A stretch of DNA of 64,000 bases. Source: Anaerolineae bacterium (GTDB lineage Bacteria; Chloroflexota; Anaerolineae; Promineifilales; Promineifilaceae). Under the pieces are notes generated by a model. That model searched no databases and was not told where the DNA came from. It saw nothing but the letters and a program-made list of their open reading frames with translations. The stretch covers positions 124,001-188,000 of the forward strand of contig JAMLHW010000007.1 in assembly GCA_023954475.1 (NCBI GenBank), written 5' to 3'. A program made the translations under genes and the position numbers. Of the stretch, positions 33,906-43,716 are shown piece after piece; the first letter of the stretch is position 1; every line of letters begins with the position of its first letter.

Positions 33906-35075
33906 TCAATTCACAACCATTTTCGTCGGTAGCCGAGCCGGAACATAGGCCGGGTCTTTGAACGGCGTCAATTTCACCACAAAGCGTGCCGCCACCCAGC
34001 CGGCACGTACGATGCGCGGATATTTCATCAAATAGGCAAATCGCGCCAGGCGCACGCGAATATCCAACTGCTTGAACAGGCGTTCCGCCATCAACCGATC
34101 GCGATACGAATCAAAACTGAAATCTTGACGCTCAAATGCGTCGGCAATCGCGGCAGAAGCCGGAATGCCGTAACCCAGAGCAAACGAAATGCCCTCGCCC
34201 ATCAGCGGATCGACTCCAGCTGCGTCCCCAATCAATATGACACGCGGCATGGCGAATTTACCATTTCGGTTAAACGTGCGGATGGGGTGTCCCTTCAGCT
34301 TATAATCGTCCAAATTGCGGTCGCGTTCAGCCAACAAGTCGTGCAAGTCTTGTTTGAGATCAGCCTTTGGCTTTTCCGGTCGCACCCGGCTGTCAAACAC
34401 GCCGCGATTCATGATCGGCTTGCCATCGACGTAACTCGGAAAGTCCCAGTAGTAACCCTGCAGCCGGTCGGTCATGCGTGTGAAATCAAAGACCGCAACG
34501 CCATTCTCAAATTCCCATGTCTCGGCCGGATTTTCCGGCGTATCGACTTCCAGCAAGCGTGCCACACGCGAATCATCATCCCATTTCAGGCGGCGGCGCA
34601 CAAAGCTCTTTGATCCATCGGCCGCAACGACAATTTTGGCGTGAATAATGGCTTTTTCAGTTCTGACTTCGACATAATCCTGCTTGTGGATAACATCCTC
34701 TACCGCCTCGCCCTGGCGTACAGTAGCGCCGCGCGCTTCGACCTGCTGCAGCAGCCAATGGTCAAATTCGCGGCGACGTACAATGCGAAATACGGGATTG
34801 CCGTAGAAAGAGTAGCTCTTGTCTTGATAGGTCAGCCTGACTTCATTGACGGGAAAATTATTCGGTTCAAACGGCAGCCCGAGATCGGCCAGAATATTTT
34901 GGCCCATGTGTGTGATACCGCCGCCACACAGCTTATCGCGGGGATGGATAGCTTTATCGACCATCAGGATACGATCTGCCCACGCCTGGTCTTTTTGAAT
35001 CAGGTGCAGTGCCAGTGACGAACCGGATGGCCCTGTCCCAATAATTAAAACATCTACATATTCAATATCCTGCAT
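33906..35075 (-). CDS. Geranylgeranyl-reductase-like FAD-dependent oxidoreductase
   Basis: A 389-aa flavoprotein of the geranylgeranyl reductase/p-hydroxybenzoate hydroxylase type. The N-terminal FAD motif is VLIIGTGPSGSSLALHL, followed by KLCGGGIT, a signature of the geranylgeranyl reductase group. VVAADGSKSFVRRRL and the FAD ribityl motif VILIGDAAGVDPLMGEGISF are present. Members saturate isoprenoid chains of quinones, chlorophyll or lipids; here saturation of menaquinone side chains is a reasonable guess. I start at ATG 35075 behind GAGGAG (6-nt spacing), not at the TTG just before. Confidence 0.82.
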   Translation of the reverse strand: MQDIEYVDVLIIGTGPSGSSLALHLIQKDQAWADRILMVDKAIHPRDKLCGGGITHMGQNILADLGLPFEPNNFPVNEVRLTYQDKSYSFYGNPVFRIVRRREFDHWLLQQVEARGATVRQGEAVEDVIHKQDYVEVRTEKAIIHAKIVVAADGSKSFVRRRLKWDDDSRVARLLEVDTPENPAETWEFENGVAVFDFTRMTDRLQGYYWDFPSYVDGKPIMNRGVFDSRVRPEKPKADLKQDLHDLLAERDRNLDDYKLKGHPIRTFNRNGKFAMPRVILIGDAAGVDPLMGEGISFALGYGIPASAAIADAFERQDFSFDSYRDRLMAERLFKQLDIRVRLARFAYLMKYPRIVRAGWVAARFVVKLTPFKDPAYVPARLPTKMVVN

Positions 35076-35099
35076 CAACTACTCCTCATTTACGCTGAG

Positions 35100-35129
35100 A
35101 AACCGAGTTTTTCCGCAAAAACCCGGTTT
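35100..35129 (-). terminator. Terminator-like palindrome, AAACCGRGTT family
   Basis: AAACCGAGTTTTT (35100-35112) and AAAAACCCGGTTT (35117-35129), one wobble, loop CCGC. It lies downstream of the minus-strand GT-C-like gene and upstream of the oxidoreductase. Confidence 0.65.
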
Positions 35130-35168
35130 CATCCGATGCCTGATTATAATGATTGATGGGCGAGTGAG

Positions 35169-37184
35169 CTAATTTAGAGGGCGGCAAGGTGAGATGGTCA
35201 CGGGAAAAGCGTTGTCGGGGAGCGACGTTCCAGCGCTGTCCGCAGCAGGGTAACGGGTTGCAGTAGTGAAATCGTAAGCGCCGATGACGAGCGATTGTGC
35301 GACAGCATCGTGTGGCAATTGAATGGTGCGATGGTCGATGATCTGTTGTCCGCTATTCAAATTGAGCAGTTCGGGACGAATGGAGAGCGGTGGGCGGTCG
35401 ATTTGGGCAATGAGCCGGGCGTCGGCATCGAGCAGTTGGGCGAAAAGTGAGAGTGTCGGCGGCATATCGCTGGTTGGTTGGAGTGTGATCTCGGCCGATA
35501 CGACACCATCACACAGCACCGCTTCGGCCGAAACCAGCCCATACGGCCCGATCAGCCCGGCCCATGCTTCACCGTCACCATCTGCGTTGACAATCCGACC
35601 CGTCCATTGTGGCTGCGGACCTTCCGGCGTGTAGTATGTCACAAAGAAATTGTTGTCGTGTTCCCAATCAATCGCTGCCCACGGTGCCTGATTGTGAACG
35701 GCATAACCGTAACCCGCATCGGTCAAGAGTTCGTCGAGTTGAACGGCTGCATTCGGCCGATTGCCCCCCAGATTGTGATCGAGCCATTCCTCAAAAAACA
35801 GATAATCACCCAACTGCTGCACAAATTCGGCACCGAGTGGATACGTGTTGCGTGCCGGAGCCGTCCACTGCGGGAAATTGACGACAACGACACCTTCATC
35901 GATCGGTCGGTCAGCCAGCGTCGTTGCTAGCACCTGTGCAGCGGCTGTCAGATCAGCATACGCTTGAAGTCGGTCGCGCACAAACGCCCAGTTAGTCACA
36001 AAAATGACGGTGATGATGGCAAGTCCCGTAAAGACAAGCAGTGCAGACAAGCGCGGATTTTTCTCTGGTTTCGCTGTGTCTTCTCGCGTTTTTCGGGTGA
36101 ACATCGCTTCGAGCAGCACAGGCCAGACGATTGCCAGCCCCACGCTGCCCAAATAGAGCAAACGCGGGCCGCGTGTCAGATAACTCGACGGCAGGGGAAT
36201 GGCAATCAAGACAGATGCTGTCAGCCACCAGCCCCAACCAAAGACGAGTGCAGGCCAGAAGCGCCGCCACGCGAATAGGGTGAGCAGAACGGTGACGGCA
36301 ACGGCGACGAAGATGATGGTTTCGGCCGAAATACCATCCACCCATCGTGCCAACCACGTCAACGGATACGCTGCCGCTTGCAGCAAATACAACACCTTTT
36401 GCCACAAATCACCCGATTCGGCAGCTAATTGCGGGGCACGGGTGATTGGCAGGAATTGGTAAAGGATGTAGTAGCTGAGTCCGGCAACGACGAATAGGAC
36501 AGGCGGCAGCCAGAAACGGCGACTCAGAACAGTGTCACGGCGGGTTTTCCAATCGGCCGAATGCAGTCCCCACACCGGATCAGCAATCTGCATCAGTCCC
36601 GCAAACACGCCGAACAAAATCACCGACTCATGTGTCAGCAAACCCAGGACAAAAATCAACGCCGTTACGATCCACCAGATCGCCTTCTCCGTTTGTCGCG
36701 CCGTCAAATACGTGTGCAGACCGAGCAAAATCAGGCCGACCAGCGCAGGATGCACGTTGTGGCCATACACAGCAACCGCCTGATAGGAGAATGGAAAAAT
36801 GGCAAAAAGCAGACCAGACAGCGTTGCGCGACCCAGTTTGCGCCAGAGTCGCCACGTCAACCACGTCAGCAATGCCGCATTGACGCCGTGTTGGACAATG
36901 TTAATGCCATGCAGCAGCCAGTTGGGATAGCCACCAAACAGGTAACGCACCAGAATCAGAGGGAAGAAGGTCATCGGCCGATAAAAACCAAAGTCGGCCG
37001 TCGGCAGCCACACAGAAACGAGATCGAGGTTGCCCGCAATACGGATATGCAACAGCGTGTCGTAAATCAGCGGCAGGCGCAAGGTGGGCCAATACAGCAC
37101 AATCGCCACCATTGCGGTGGCGATACAAGCCAAAAGCACAAGCCAGCGATTGTCAATGTCGTTTCGCGCCATCCGCCCTTCCAT
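35169..37184 (-). CDS. GT-C-like polytopic membrane protein (possible protein O-mannosyltransferase-like)
   Basis: A 671-aa protein with 10 or more TM helices in the first about 450 residues and a C-terminal extracytoplasmic domain of about 220 residues. LRLPLIYDTLLHIRIAGNL after the first TM is where GT-C enzymes carry their acidic catalytic loop. FYRPMTFFPLILVRYLFGG resembles TMTC/PMT-like proteins. I infer a lipid-linked-sugar glycosyltransferase, but no specificity. Start at 37184 (2 nt after the mutL stop) or ATG 37172, which has GGAAGG ahead; both would be coupled to mutL. Confidence 0.65.
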   Translation of the reverse strand: MEGRMARNDIDNRWLVLLACIATAMVAIVLYWPTLRLPLIYDTLLHIRIAGNLDLVSVWLPTADFGFYRPMTFFPLILVRYLFGGYPNWLLHGINIVQHGVNAALLTWLTWRLWRKLGRATLSGLLFAIFPFSYQAVAVYGHNVHPALVGLILLGLHTYLTARQTEKAIWWIVTALIFVLGLLTHESVILFGVFAGLMQIADPVWGLHSADWKTRRDTVLSRRFWLPPVLFVVAGLSYYILYQFLPITRAPQLAAESGDLWQKVLYLLQAAAYPLTWLARWVDGISAETIIFVAVAVTVLLTLFAWRRFWPALVFGWGWWLTASVLIAIPLPSSYLTRGPRLLYLGSVGLAIVWPVLLEAMFTRKTREDTAKPEKNPRLSALLVFTGLAIITVIFVTNWAFVRDRLQAYADLTAAAQVLATTLADRPIDEGVVVVNFPQWTAPARNTYPLGAEFVQQLGDYLFFEEWLDHNLGGNRPNAAVQLDELLTDAGYGYAVHNQAPWAAIDWEHDNNFFVTYYTPEGPQPQWTGRIVNADGDGEAWAGLIGPYGLVSAEAVLCDGVVSAEITLQPTSDMPPTLSLFAQLLDADARLIAQIDRPPLSIRPELLNLNSGQQIIDHRTIQLPHDAVAQSLVIGAYDFTTATRYPAADSAGTSLPDNAFPVTISPCRPLN

Positions 37185-37186
37185 AC

Positions 37187-38968
37187 CTACATTCGGCCGA
37201 ATTCACGTGCCAGTTGCGCCACCGACAAATGGATCATCGTCGGCCGACCATGCGGACAGGTGTGCGGATTGGCGCACGCTTCCAACTGACGCACCATCGC
37301 CTCCATTTCCTGCCCCGACAACGTCTGCCCCTGCTTCACCGACGCCGTTTTGCACACACGCTTGATGATCTGGGCTTCAATCGTCTCTTGCAGTGGCTGC
37401 GCGTCCTGTTCCAACTCCTCAACCACAGACAACACGGCCTTGACCGGATCGGTGCGCGACAGCAGCGCCGGAATCGCGCGCACCATAAACGTATTCGGAC
37501 CAAACGGCTCGATTTGGAATCCCAAACCCGCCAACCGCTCAATTTGCGCTTCCAGCAATGTTGCTTGCGCCGGTGTCAGTTGAATCGTTGCCCCGGCTAC
37601 CAGACCTTGCGATGCAATGGTGTGATTGGCTTGCGCAGCCATGAACTGTTCGTAAATGATGCGCTCATGAGCGGCATGCTGGTCGATGAGAAAGAGGCCG
37701 TCCGGCCCTTCGGTGATGATATACGATGCACCGACTTGCCCCACGACGCGCATAATCGGCAGTTGTTTACCGCCGAGTAGCGTCGCCGGTTCGTCTTCGG
37801 CCGAATCGCCATAACCAATCTCCACATCCGGCCCTGCCGGGTGCGGCAAATCAAACGGAGCCTGATTCGGCCGAACAAACGCCTGTCTGTCCAGCGAACC
37901 GCCCCAACCGGCCACATTCGCCGTCGGCGTCAATTGCGCAAACGGACGCACTGGCGTCTGCACGACCAGCGCATCGCGCACAGCGCGTTGCACAGCGCCA
38001 AACACGCGATTGCCGTCGCGGAAGCGCACTTCAGTCTTGGTCGGATGCACATTCACATCGACCAGCTCGTGCGCCATCGTCACAAATACGACCGCCATCG
38101 GATAGCGACCCACCGGCAGCAGCGTATGATATGCCTGCACAATGGCGAATGTCAGCCGCGTGTCTTTTATCCAGCGCCCGTTGACAAACAACGTGATCTG
38201 ATTGCGATTTGCACGGTGCAGACTGGGCGGACCAACGAAACCGGAAACGATTATAGATGATTGGCTGCTGGTTGCCGGCTGATGACCGTCGTTATCGTCA
38301 ATAGACAATAACAGTCGGGCAACATCTGCACCGTATACTGCGACGAGCACATCGCGCACGCTGCCGTTGCCACTGCTTTGGAAACTAATGCGGCCATCGT
38401 GGGTCAAGCGAAAGCGAATCTGCGGATATGCGAGCGCGTAATGGGTGACAATTTCGTCGATAACGCGTTTTTCCGTGGTGATCGATTTGAGGAATTTGAG
38501 CCGCGCCGGCGTGTTGTAAAAGAGATTTTCGACGGCAATCACAGTGCCCTGTGGTGCGCCGACATTGTCTTGGCTGCGCCGATGTCCCCCTTCCAGGGCC
38601 AGACGCACGCCGGTTGTGGCTTCGCGGCTGCGCGTGACGACGGTGACGTGGCTGACGGAGGCGATGGCGGCGAGTGCTTCGCCGCGAAATCCGAGTGTGC
38701 GGATCGCAGTCAATGATTCGGCCGAATCCAGTTTCGATGTCGCATGGCGCAAAAACGCTAATTCAACCTCTTCGGCCGCAATGCCGTCGCCGTCATCGGC
38801 CACTTGAATCAGCTTGCGCCCTCCCTCACGGACATCGACATTGATCGTCGTTGCACCGGCATCAATCGCATTTTCGACCAATTCCTTAACGGCCGAAGCC
38901 GGTCGTTCGACTACTTCACCTGCCGCAATCTGCGATGCCAATTGTTCCGACAACACCTTGATTTGCAT
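37187..38968 (-). CDS. mutL: DNA mismatch repair protein MutL with endonuclease motif
   Basis: 593 aa. The N-terminal GHKL ATPase has IAAGEVVERPASAVKELVEN, DDGDGI and GFRGEALAAIASVS. The C-terminal domain has the endonuclease motif DQHAAHERIIYE (DQHA-x2-E-x4-E, around residue 427) and the zinc-site partner CPHGRP near the end, so this is a nicking MutL, as in bacteria without MutH. A -10 box TATAAT sits only 6 nt before the ATG, so the mRNA is probably leaderless. mutS is not in the window. The downstream GT-C-like gene is coupled to it. Confidence 0.97.
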   Translation of the reverse strand: MQIKVLSEQLASQIAAGEVVERPASAVKELVENAIDAGATTINVDVREGGRKLIQVADDGDGIAAEEVELAFLRHATSKLDSAESLTAIRTLGFRGEALAAIASVSHVTVVTRSREATTGVRLALEGGHRRSQDNVGAPQGTVIAVENLFYNTPARLKFLKSITTEKRVIDEIVTHYALAYPQIRFRLTHDGRISFQSSGNGSVRDVLVAVYGADVARLLLSIDDNDGHQPATSSQSSIIVSGFVGPPSLHRANRNQITLFVNGRWIKDTRLTFAIVQAYHTLLPVGRYPMAVVFVTMAHELVDVNVHPTKTEVRFRDGNRVFGAVQRAVRDALVVQTPVRPFAQLTPTANVAGWGGSLDRQAFVRPNQAPFDLPHPAGPDVEIGYGDSAEDEPATLLGGKQLPIMRVVGQVGASYIITEGPDGLFLIDQHAAHERIIYEQFMAAQANHTIASQGLVAGATIQLTPAQATLLEAQIERLAGLGFQIEPFGPNTFMVRAIPALLSRTDPVKAVLSVVEELEQDAQPLQETIEAQIIKRVCKTASVKQGQTLSGQEMEAMVRQLEACANPHTCPHGRPTMIHLSVAQLAREFGRM

Positions 38969-38974
38969 GGCGCG

Positions 38975-38980
38975 ATTATA
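38975..38980 (-). promoter_or_regulatory. -10 box of mutL, leaderless layout
   Basis: Minus strand TGCTATAAT ends 6 nt before the mutL ATG. An extended -10 (TGC) compensates for a poor -35. No Shine-Dalgarno sequence fits between the box and the start. Confidence 0.6.
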
Positions 38981-39219
38981 GCACAGGCAACCCTGTCACA
39001 GCGGTACAATAAGATGGCATTTAGATCGGGAGGCGTAACAATAAATGGGTAAATGTGTGATCTGTTGCGCCGTTCGCCGTTGAACAGTTCATTAGTTCAA
39101 CTCATACGAACGCTGCATAAAGCGACTCAGCCGCAGCCAGTTCCAACAAGCTCAGCCGTCAGAATATCGCGTAGGTGCGTCAGTCCAGATTTAGTTGTGG
39201 TTCCGCCTTCAGTACTGAC

Positions 39220-40032
39220 TCACTCCGACCCAACTTCATCGCCCACTGATGTCTCTTCCAACAATTGCTGCAACAATTGCTTAACTTCAGCTACATCCTT
39301 AACCATTTGGTCGAAGTCATCTTGCCGACTGGACCCGCCTTGAAAGCTCTGCGTCACATAACTCGTCGCAACTGCCACAATGATGATACCGAGTATCGTA
39401 ATAATGCCGGCTAATGTCCGACCTTGAAATGTGACCGGCACAAAATCACCATATCCGACTGTCGTAATCGTGATCAAGCCCCAGTAAAACCCCTCAGTAA
39501 CTGTATCAATTTCTGCGCCCGGTGCACCAGATTCAAAACGGACGATCAGAAAACTGGAAATGACCAGTAAAACACCGCCGATCAAAATCATACCTAACAA
39601 CGTACCGCGTGCGCGTTGGCGAATAACATCTGTCCACAACTGCCGTCCGGAGCGCATTCGCAGCCTGTGCAGAATTTGTACAAGCCTGATGAGTCGCGCA
39701 AAGCGTACCAGATTGAAAATCGGTGGCATACTCGGAAAGACTGGTATGCCTGCCAACAGCGCAATCCAACCCCAACGCATGTATTCCAATTTGTGTTTGG
39801 CACGAAAGAAATTAAAGATAAAGTCAGCCATGAATGCCAGCGCGAGAAAAATATCGACAAAACTGATAAACACATATTCCTGGCTGTCATGGGGAAGAAT
39901 GAGCAACGCAATGATATTGAGCAACGAGATGAATGCTAGTGCTGCCAAAAACAAATCATACAAGGTACTTTTCTGTTCGGTGGCATCATCTTCCAGCTCA
40001 GTAGTGGGTGTCTGGTTCAGTTTTTCGGGCAT
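39220..40032 (-). CDS. Voltage-gated-type potassium channel (six TM)
   Basis: A 270-aa ion channel subunit. Selectivity filter TITTVGYGDFVPV around residue 191, between pore helix and last TM; S4-like helix with regularly spaced Arg (RFARLIRLVQILHRLRMR) around residues 105-125. The C-terminal tail is a coiled-coil candidate (DDFDQMVKDVAEVKQLLQQL) that could tetramerise the channel. AGAGAGG lies 8 nt before the ATG. The gene stands alone, divergent from the histidine kinase gene. Confidence 0.88.
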   Translation of the reverse strand: MPEKLNQTPTTELEDDATEQKSTLYDLFLAALAFISLLNIIALLILPHDSQEYVFISFVDIFLALAFMADFIFNFFRAKHKLEYMRWGWIALLAGIPVFPSMPPIFNLVRFARLIRLVQILHRLRMRSGRQLWTDVIRQRARGTLLGMILIGGVLLVISSFLIVRFESGAPGAEIDTVTEGFYWGLITITTVGYGDFVPVTFQGRTLAGIITILGIIIVAVATSYVTQSFQGGSSRQDDFDQMVKDVAEVKQLLQQLLEETSVGDEVGSE

Positions 40033-40250
40033 TAACTCTACCTCTCTGACTTTCTAATGCCAGTATACGCAAGGTGCTTGATTCAGCAAGCGAGACGACA
40101 GTTTCTGATCTATATTGATGTACAGCGATGTGTTACTGTCTGACAGGTCGATTGTTTGTCCATCAATTTCGGCCGAACCATCGCGCCACACTGTGCTAAA
40201 CTAGAGATAGTCTGCTCTCGTCAATCAGGCGGAGACAGTAGACAGACGAT

Positions 40251-41027
40251 ATGACGACATCCGAACCAATTTCTGGGATGAGTGACAACGCTCGCAATGC
40301 ACTGGAAGCCACACTGGCTGCCGAAAACGCCCGCCTGCGACATCAAGCCGCCCAACTGGCAGTTGTCGAGGAACGCAATCGGCTGGCACGTGAACTGCAC
40401 GACTCAGTCACACAATCGCTTTACAGTGCATCGCTATTTGCTACGGCGGCGCAACGTGTCGCTGCATCCGGCGATCTCGAACAAACACAGCAATTTGTTG
40501 CCGAGGTAGCTCATACCACACAACAGGCGCTAAAAGAGATGCGTTTACTCGTACACAAATTGCGCCCGTCGCTACTGGAAGATCAAGGGCTTGTCGCCGC
40601 ACTACAGCATCGTCTACGAGCAGTTGAGGGTCGAGCAGGCGTTTCTTACGCATTTTCGGCCGAAAATCTTCCGCGTTATTCGCGCACGCTGGAAGACGCT
40701 GCCTATTTCATCGCACAAGAAGCACTCAACAACGCTTTGCGCCATGCCATGGCCGGTTACGTCGAGGTCATTCTGGAACCACTGTCCGATGGCTTGCACC
40801 TTACCGTGCGTGACAACGGCTGCGGCTTTGACCCCAACAACGCAGCCGATAGTGGCGGTCTGGGATTGATCAGCATGCGCGAACGAGCTGCGGACCTGGA
40901 CGGCTATGTCACCATCACATCACGTTCCGAGCCTGAAGAATCGCGAGGCACGTGCCTGACAGTTATGTTGCATGAATCGGCCGAATCCGAGATAGAACAT
41001 CAGACAGACCGGCAACAAACCGGGTGA
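40251..41027 (+). CDS. Cytoplasmic sensor histidine kinase (HisKA_3 type)
   Basis: A 258-aa kinase without TM or sensor domain. Residues about 20-40 form a coiled coil. The phospho-acceptor region is EERNRLARELHDSVTQSLYS (His near 47), the NarL-type dimerisation domain. The HATPase domain follows: AQEALNNALRHA (N-box), DNGCGFDPN (G1) and GLGLISMRERA (G2). The partner is the response regulator encoded 9 nt downstream. The signal is unknown; lacking its own sensor, it may respond to an intracellular partner. Confidence 0.9.
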   Translation: MTTSEPISGMSDNARNALEATLAAENARLRHQAAQLAVVEERNRLARELHDSVTQSLYSASLFATAAQRVAASGDLEQTQQFVAEVAHTTQQALKEMRLLVHKLRPSLLEDQGLVAALQHRLRAVEGRAGVSYAFSAENLPRYSRTLEDAAYFIAQEALNNALRHAMAGYVEVILEPLSDGLHLTVRDNGCGFDPNNAADSGGLGLISMRERAADLDGYVTITSRSEPEESRGTCLTVMLHESAESEIEHQTDRQQTG

Positions 41028-41036
41028 ACAATCCTT

Positions 41037-41702
41037 ATGGATGAGACAATACGCATCTTTCTGGCAGACGACCATGCTGTCGTTTTGCGCGGCTTACAGG
41101 CATTGATCGGCACTGAACCCGACATGGAAGTAGTCGGAACAGCCAATAATGGTCGTAGCGCTGTCACCGGCGTCAGTAACACCCAACCCGATGTGGTCAT
41201 TCTCGATCTGGAAATGCCCCACATGACCGGTCTCGAAGCAATTGAGCCGATCAAAGCGGCCCATCCACCGGTCAAAATCCTGATCGTAACCAGCTTCAGT
41301 GATGACGAACATGTCTTTACGGCAATCAAGCGCGGTGCCCTCGGTTACCTGCTCAAAGATGCTTCCCCAGAAGAGCTATTGCGTGCGATTCGCGATGTTC
41401 ATGCTGAAAAAACGACATTGCATCCGGATATCGCCCTCAAGTTAATCCGCGAACTGAAGGGGCAACCACAAAACGCGCCTGACTCCGACATTGAACCGCT
41501 TACTGAACGTGAAATAGAAGTGTTGCAGCTCATCGCTCGTGGTTGGTCCAACCAGCAAATAGCAACCCATCTCGTCATCAGCGAGCGCACCGTGCGCACC
41601 CATATCAGCAACATCCTCGGCAAATTGCATCTGGCCAATCGCACACAAGCGGCACTCTACGCCATGCGCGAAGGGTTGGCCCGGCTTGATGATGGCGCAT
41701 AG
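41037..41702 (+). CDS. NarL/FixJ-family response regulator
   Basis: 221 aa. Receiver domain with acidic pocket DD (residues about 11-12), phospho-acceptor Asp in DVVILDLEMPHMTG (about 59) and the Thr/Lys positions TSFSDDE and YLLKDA. The C-terminal LuxR-type HTH is TEREIEVLQLIARGWSNQQI followed by ISERTVRTHISNILGKL. It should activate transcription after phosphorylation by the adjacent kinase. No target site is evident. Confidence 0.93.
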   Translation: MDETIRIFLADDHAVVLRGLQALIGTEPDMEVVGTANNGRSAVTGVSNTQPDVVILDLEMPHMTGLEAIEPIKAAHPPVKILIVTSFSDDEHVFTAIKRGALGYLLKDASPEELLRAIRDVHAEKTTLHPDIALKLIRELKGQPQNAPDSDIEPLTEREIEVLQLIARGWSNQQIATHLVISERTVRTHISNILGKLHLANRTQAALYAMREGLARLDDGA

Positions 41703-41813
41703 CCCTGCCCGACTTTTCTACGTCATTTGTTGTAACGTGAATAGACTTTTCGGCCGATTTTCTGCGTCCGGCATCGCGGTATCCTTCGCACATCTCATTG
41801 GGAGGTCGGGTGT

Positions 41814-42434
41814 ATGGCGCAACCGATTCGGACATTGTTGGCTGACGATTACGCCGTTGTGCGGCAGGGAATACGCGCCATCCTCTCACTCGATCCCGAC
41901 ATTGTCGTTGTCGGCGAAGCAGAAGACGGGCGCGCAGCCATTCGTTTAGCTGAAGAATTGCAGCCGGATGTACTGGTAATCGACATGGTCATGCCCCATT
42001 ACGATGGGCTGGCAGCTATCAAACGCATTCGCCCCATTTGTCCCGATATACGCATCATTGCGCTGAGCGATTTTTCCGAACCGGAGCGCATACAAGCTGT
42101 CGTCGCTGCCGGTGCGGATGGTTACCTGCCAAAAGATAGCGACCACGATCAGATCGCGTTGGCGATCCACAGCGTTATGGCTGGACGACCGTTTTTCAGT
42201 CCACGCGTCATTGAACAGATGCACAGCGCACCGCCACTGCCCTCGCCCACTTTAGATACCGATGATCGCGCCTTGCTCGCTCTGGTTGGTCAAGCGTACA
42301 ATGACGATGAGATTGCGGCGGCCAGAGCCATGACTCCGGAAGAGACAATGGCACGGCTTGACGATCTGTATACCGAACTGCATTTGCGCAGCCGTGCACA
42401 TGCCGCCCTCTACGCCATCCGTCAAAAATTGTAG
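41814..42434 (+). CDS. Response regulator with degenerate LuxR-type C-terminal domain
   Basis: 206 aa. The receiver domain is complete (LADDYAVVRQG, phospho-Asp in VLVIDMVMPHYDG, LSDFSEPER, YLPKDS). The C-terminal part follows the same outline as the neighbouring regulator (ALLALVGQAYNDDEI, then RAHAALYAIRQKL), but the recognition helix is lost: the ISERTVRTH segment is replaced by MTPEETMARLD. It probably no longer binds DNA in the usual way and may act as a phosphate sink or by protein contacts. It was probably derived from the upstream gene by duplication. GGGAGG precedes the ATG. Confidence 0.85.
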   Translation: MAQPIRTLLADDYAVVRQGIRAILSLDPDIVVVGEAEDGRAAIRLAEELQPDVLVIDMVMPHYDGLAAIKRIRPICPDIRIIALSDFSEPERIQAVVAAGADGYLPKDSDHDQIALAIHSVMAGRPFFSPRVIEQMHSAPPLPSPTLDTDDRALLALVGQAYNDDEIAAARAMTPEETMARLDDLYTELHLRSRAHAALYAIRQKL

Positions 42435-42455
42435 ACAAAACCACACACTTCGCAC

Positions 42456-43529
42456 ATGACATTACCTATTCTCAATTTGCACGGTACGCCTTTTGAACAA
42501 GGCTTACTTCATGGACGCCAATTACGCGATGCCATTTTGCACAATGTCGCGCTTTATCGCGAACGATTCTGGCTGGAAAGCCACATCGCCTGGCCCGACA
42601 TTCTCGACCGCGCTGCACGTTATTTGCAAGCCATTGAGATTCAAAACGCAGATTACGCAGCCGGAATGGCCGGTATCGCGGCTGGTAGCGGCGTCGATCT
42701 AAACGTGATTGCGGCGCTCAATGTGCGCTACGAAATTCTCTATCACGAATTCAGCGTCATTCATGGGGCTGATGGTTGCACAGCGTTTGTAATTGAACCG
42801 AGCCGTTCGGCCGATAATCAACTCTACTTCGCGCAAAACTGGGACTGGATTCCCGATACAGCTTGTGCCGTCGTCAGAACAACCGACACAAACGGCCATG
42901 TGACACTGGTATTTACTGAAACAGGCATCTTCGGCGGCAAAATCGGGATAAACAATGCCGGATTGGGCTTGATGATCAACGGGCTTAATTCCACCACTGA
43001 CAATTGGGCTTCGCTGGAAAAGCCATTTCACGTGCGCTGCTATGAAATCTTGCAGCAACAGACATTCGATGATGCTGTTGCTGTTATCACCGACACGCGC
43101 CGCGCCTGTTCTGCCAATTACATTATCGGTCATCGCGATGGACAGGTGGTCAATCTGGAAACGGCACCCGATGCAATACGCGCCACACACTGCCGCAACG
43201 GCTGTCTAGTCCATACCAATCATTTTATCGATCCTGAAAGCATGGGAATTCAGGTCGTGCGGCGCGTCGGTTCGTTTACCGTGCATCGCCTGAACCGCGC
43301 AGAGACATTGATCAACGGCAACAGGCGCATTAGTCAAGCCGACATTGAAGCGATTTTATCGGACCATGACGGGTATCCCAATGCTGTCTGTCAACATCGT
43401 GACCCCAACGATCCGCCACACGAATGGGTTGTGACTGTGTCATCATTGATTCTCAATCTGACGCGCGGTATGCTTTACGCGACCGATGGGACACCATGTA
43501 CCCATCCGTTTGCAGCGATCGCACTCTGA
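42456..43529 (+). CDS. C45-family acyltransferase/peptidase (penicillin acyltransferase-like)
   Basis: A 357-aa Ntn-hydrolase of the acyl-CoA:6-APA acyltransferase type. LHGTPFEQGLLHGRQL opens the prodomain. GADGCTAFV (Cys near 108) is the self-cleavage site that frees the N-terminal nucleophile, followed by FAQNWDWIPD, the family hallmark. LMINGLNSTTDNW and TNHFIDPES complete it. Such enzymes hydrolyse or transfer amide-linked acyl groups or peptides. The gene is 21 nt behind the second response regulator and 187 nt before the LysW-like gene. Confidence 0.85.
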   Translation: MTLPILNLHGTPFEQGLLHGRQLRDAILHNVALYRERFWLESHIAWPDILDRAARYLQAIEIQNADYAAGMAGIAAGSGVDLNVIAALNVRYEILYHEFSVIHGADGCTAFVIEPSRSADNQLYFAQNWDWIPDTACAVVRTTDTNGHVTLVFTETGIFGGKIGINNAGLGLMINGLNSTTDNWASLEKPFHVRCYEILQQQTFDDAVAVITDTRRACSANYIIGHRDGQVVNLETAPDAIRATHCRNGCLVHTNHFIDPESMGIQVVRRVGSFTVHRLNRAETLINGNRRISQADIEAILSDHDGYPNAVCQHRDPNDPPHEWVVTVSSLILNLTRGMLYATDGTPCTHPFAAIAL

Positions 43530-43716
43530 TTCGGCCGAATCCCGTTTGTCATCGGTCAAATGACGTATTTCACGACAAATTTCAAATCAGACTTTCGGCC
43601 GATTTATGCTGCCGGCAAGTCACTTATACTTTTATCAATCTGGCTGGGATGGCGTAGCATGCCAAATTAAGCCGTTGACAATCAATTTGAAAGAAACTGT
43701 CTAAGGAGACACGATC

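Noticed and set aside
39053-39343. Plus-strand ORF of 96 codons between mutL and the channel gene
   Set aside because: It overlaps the 3' end of the channel gene, has no ribosome-binding site, and its Ser/Pro/Arg-rich composition looks non-coding.
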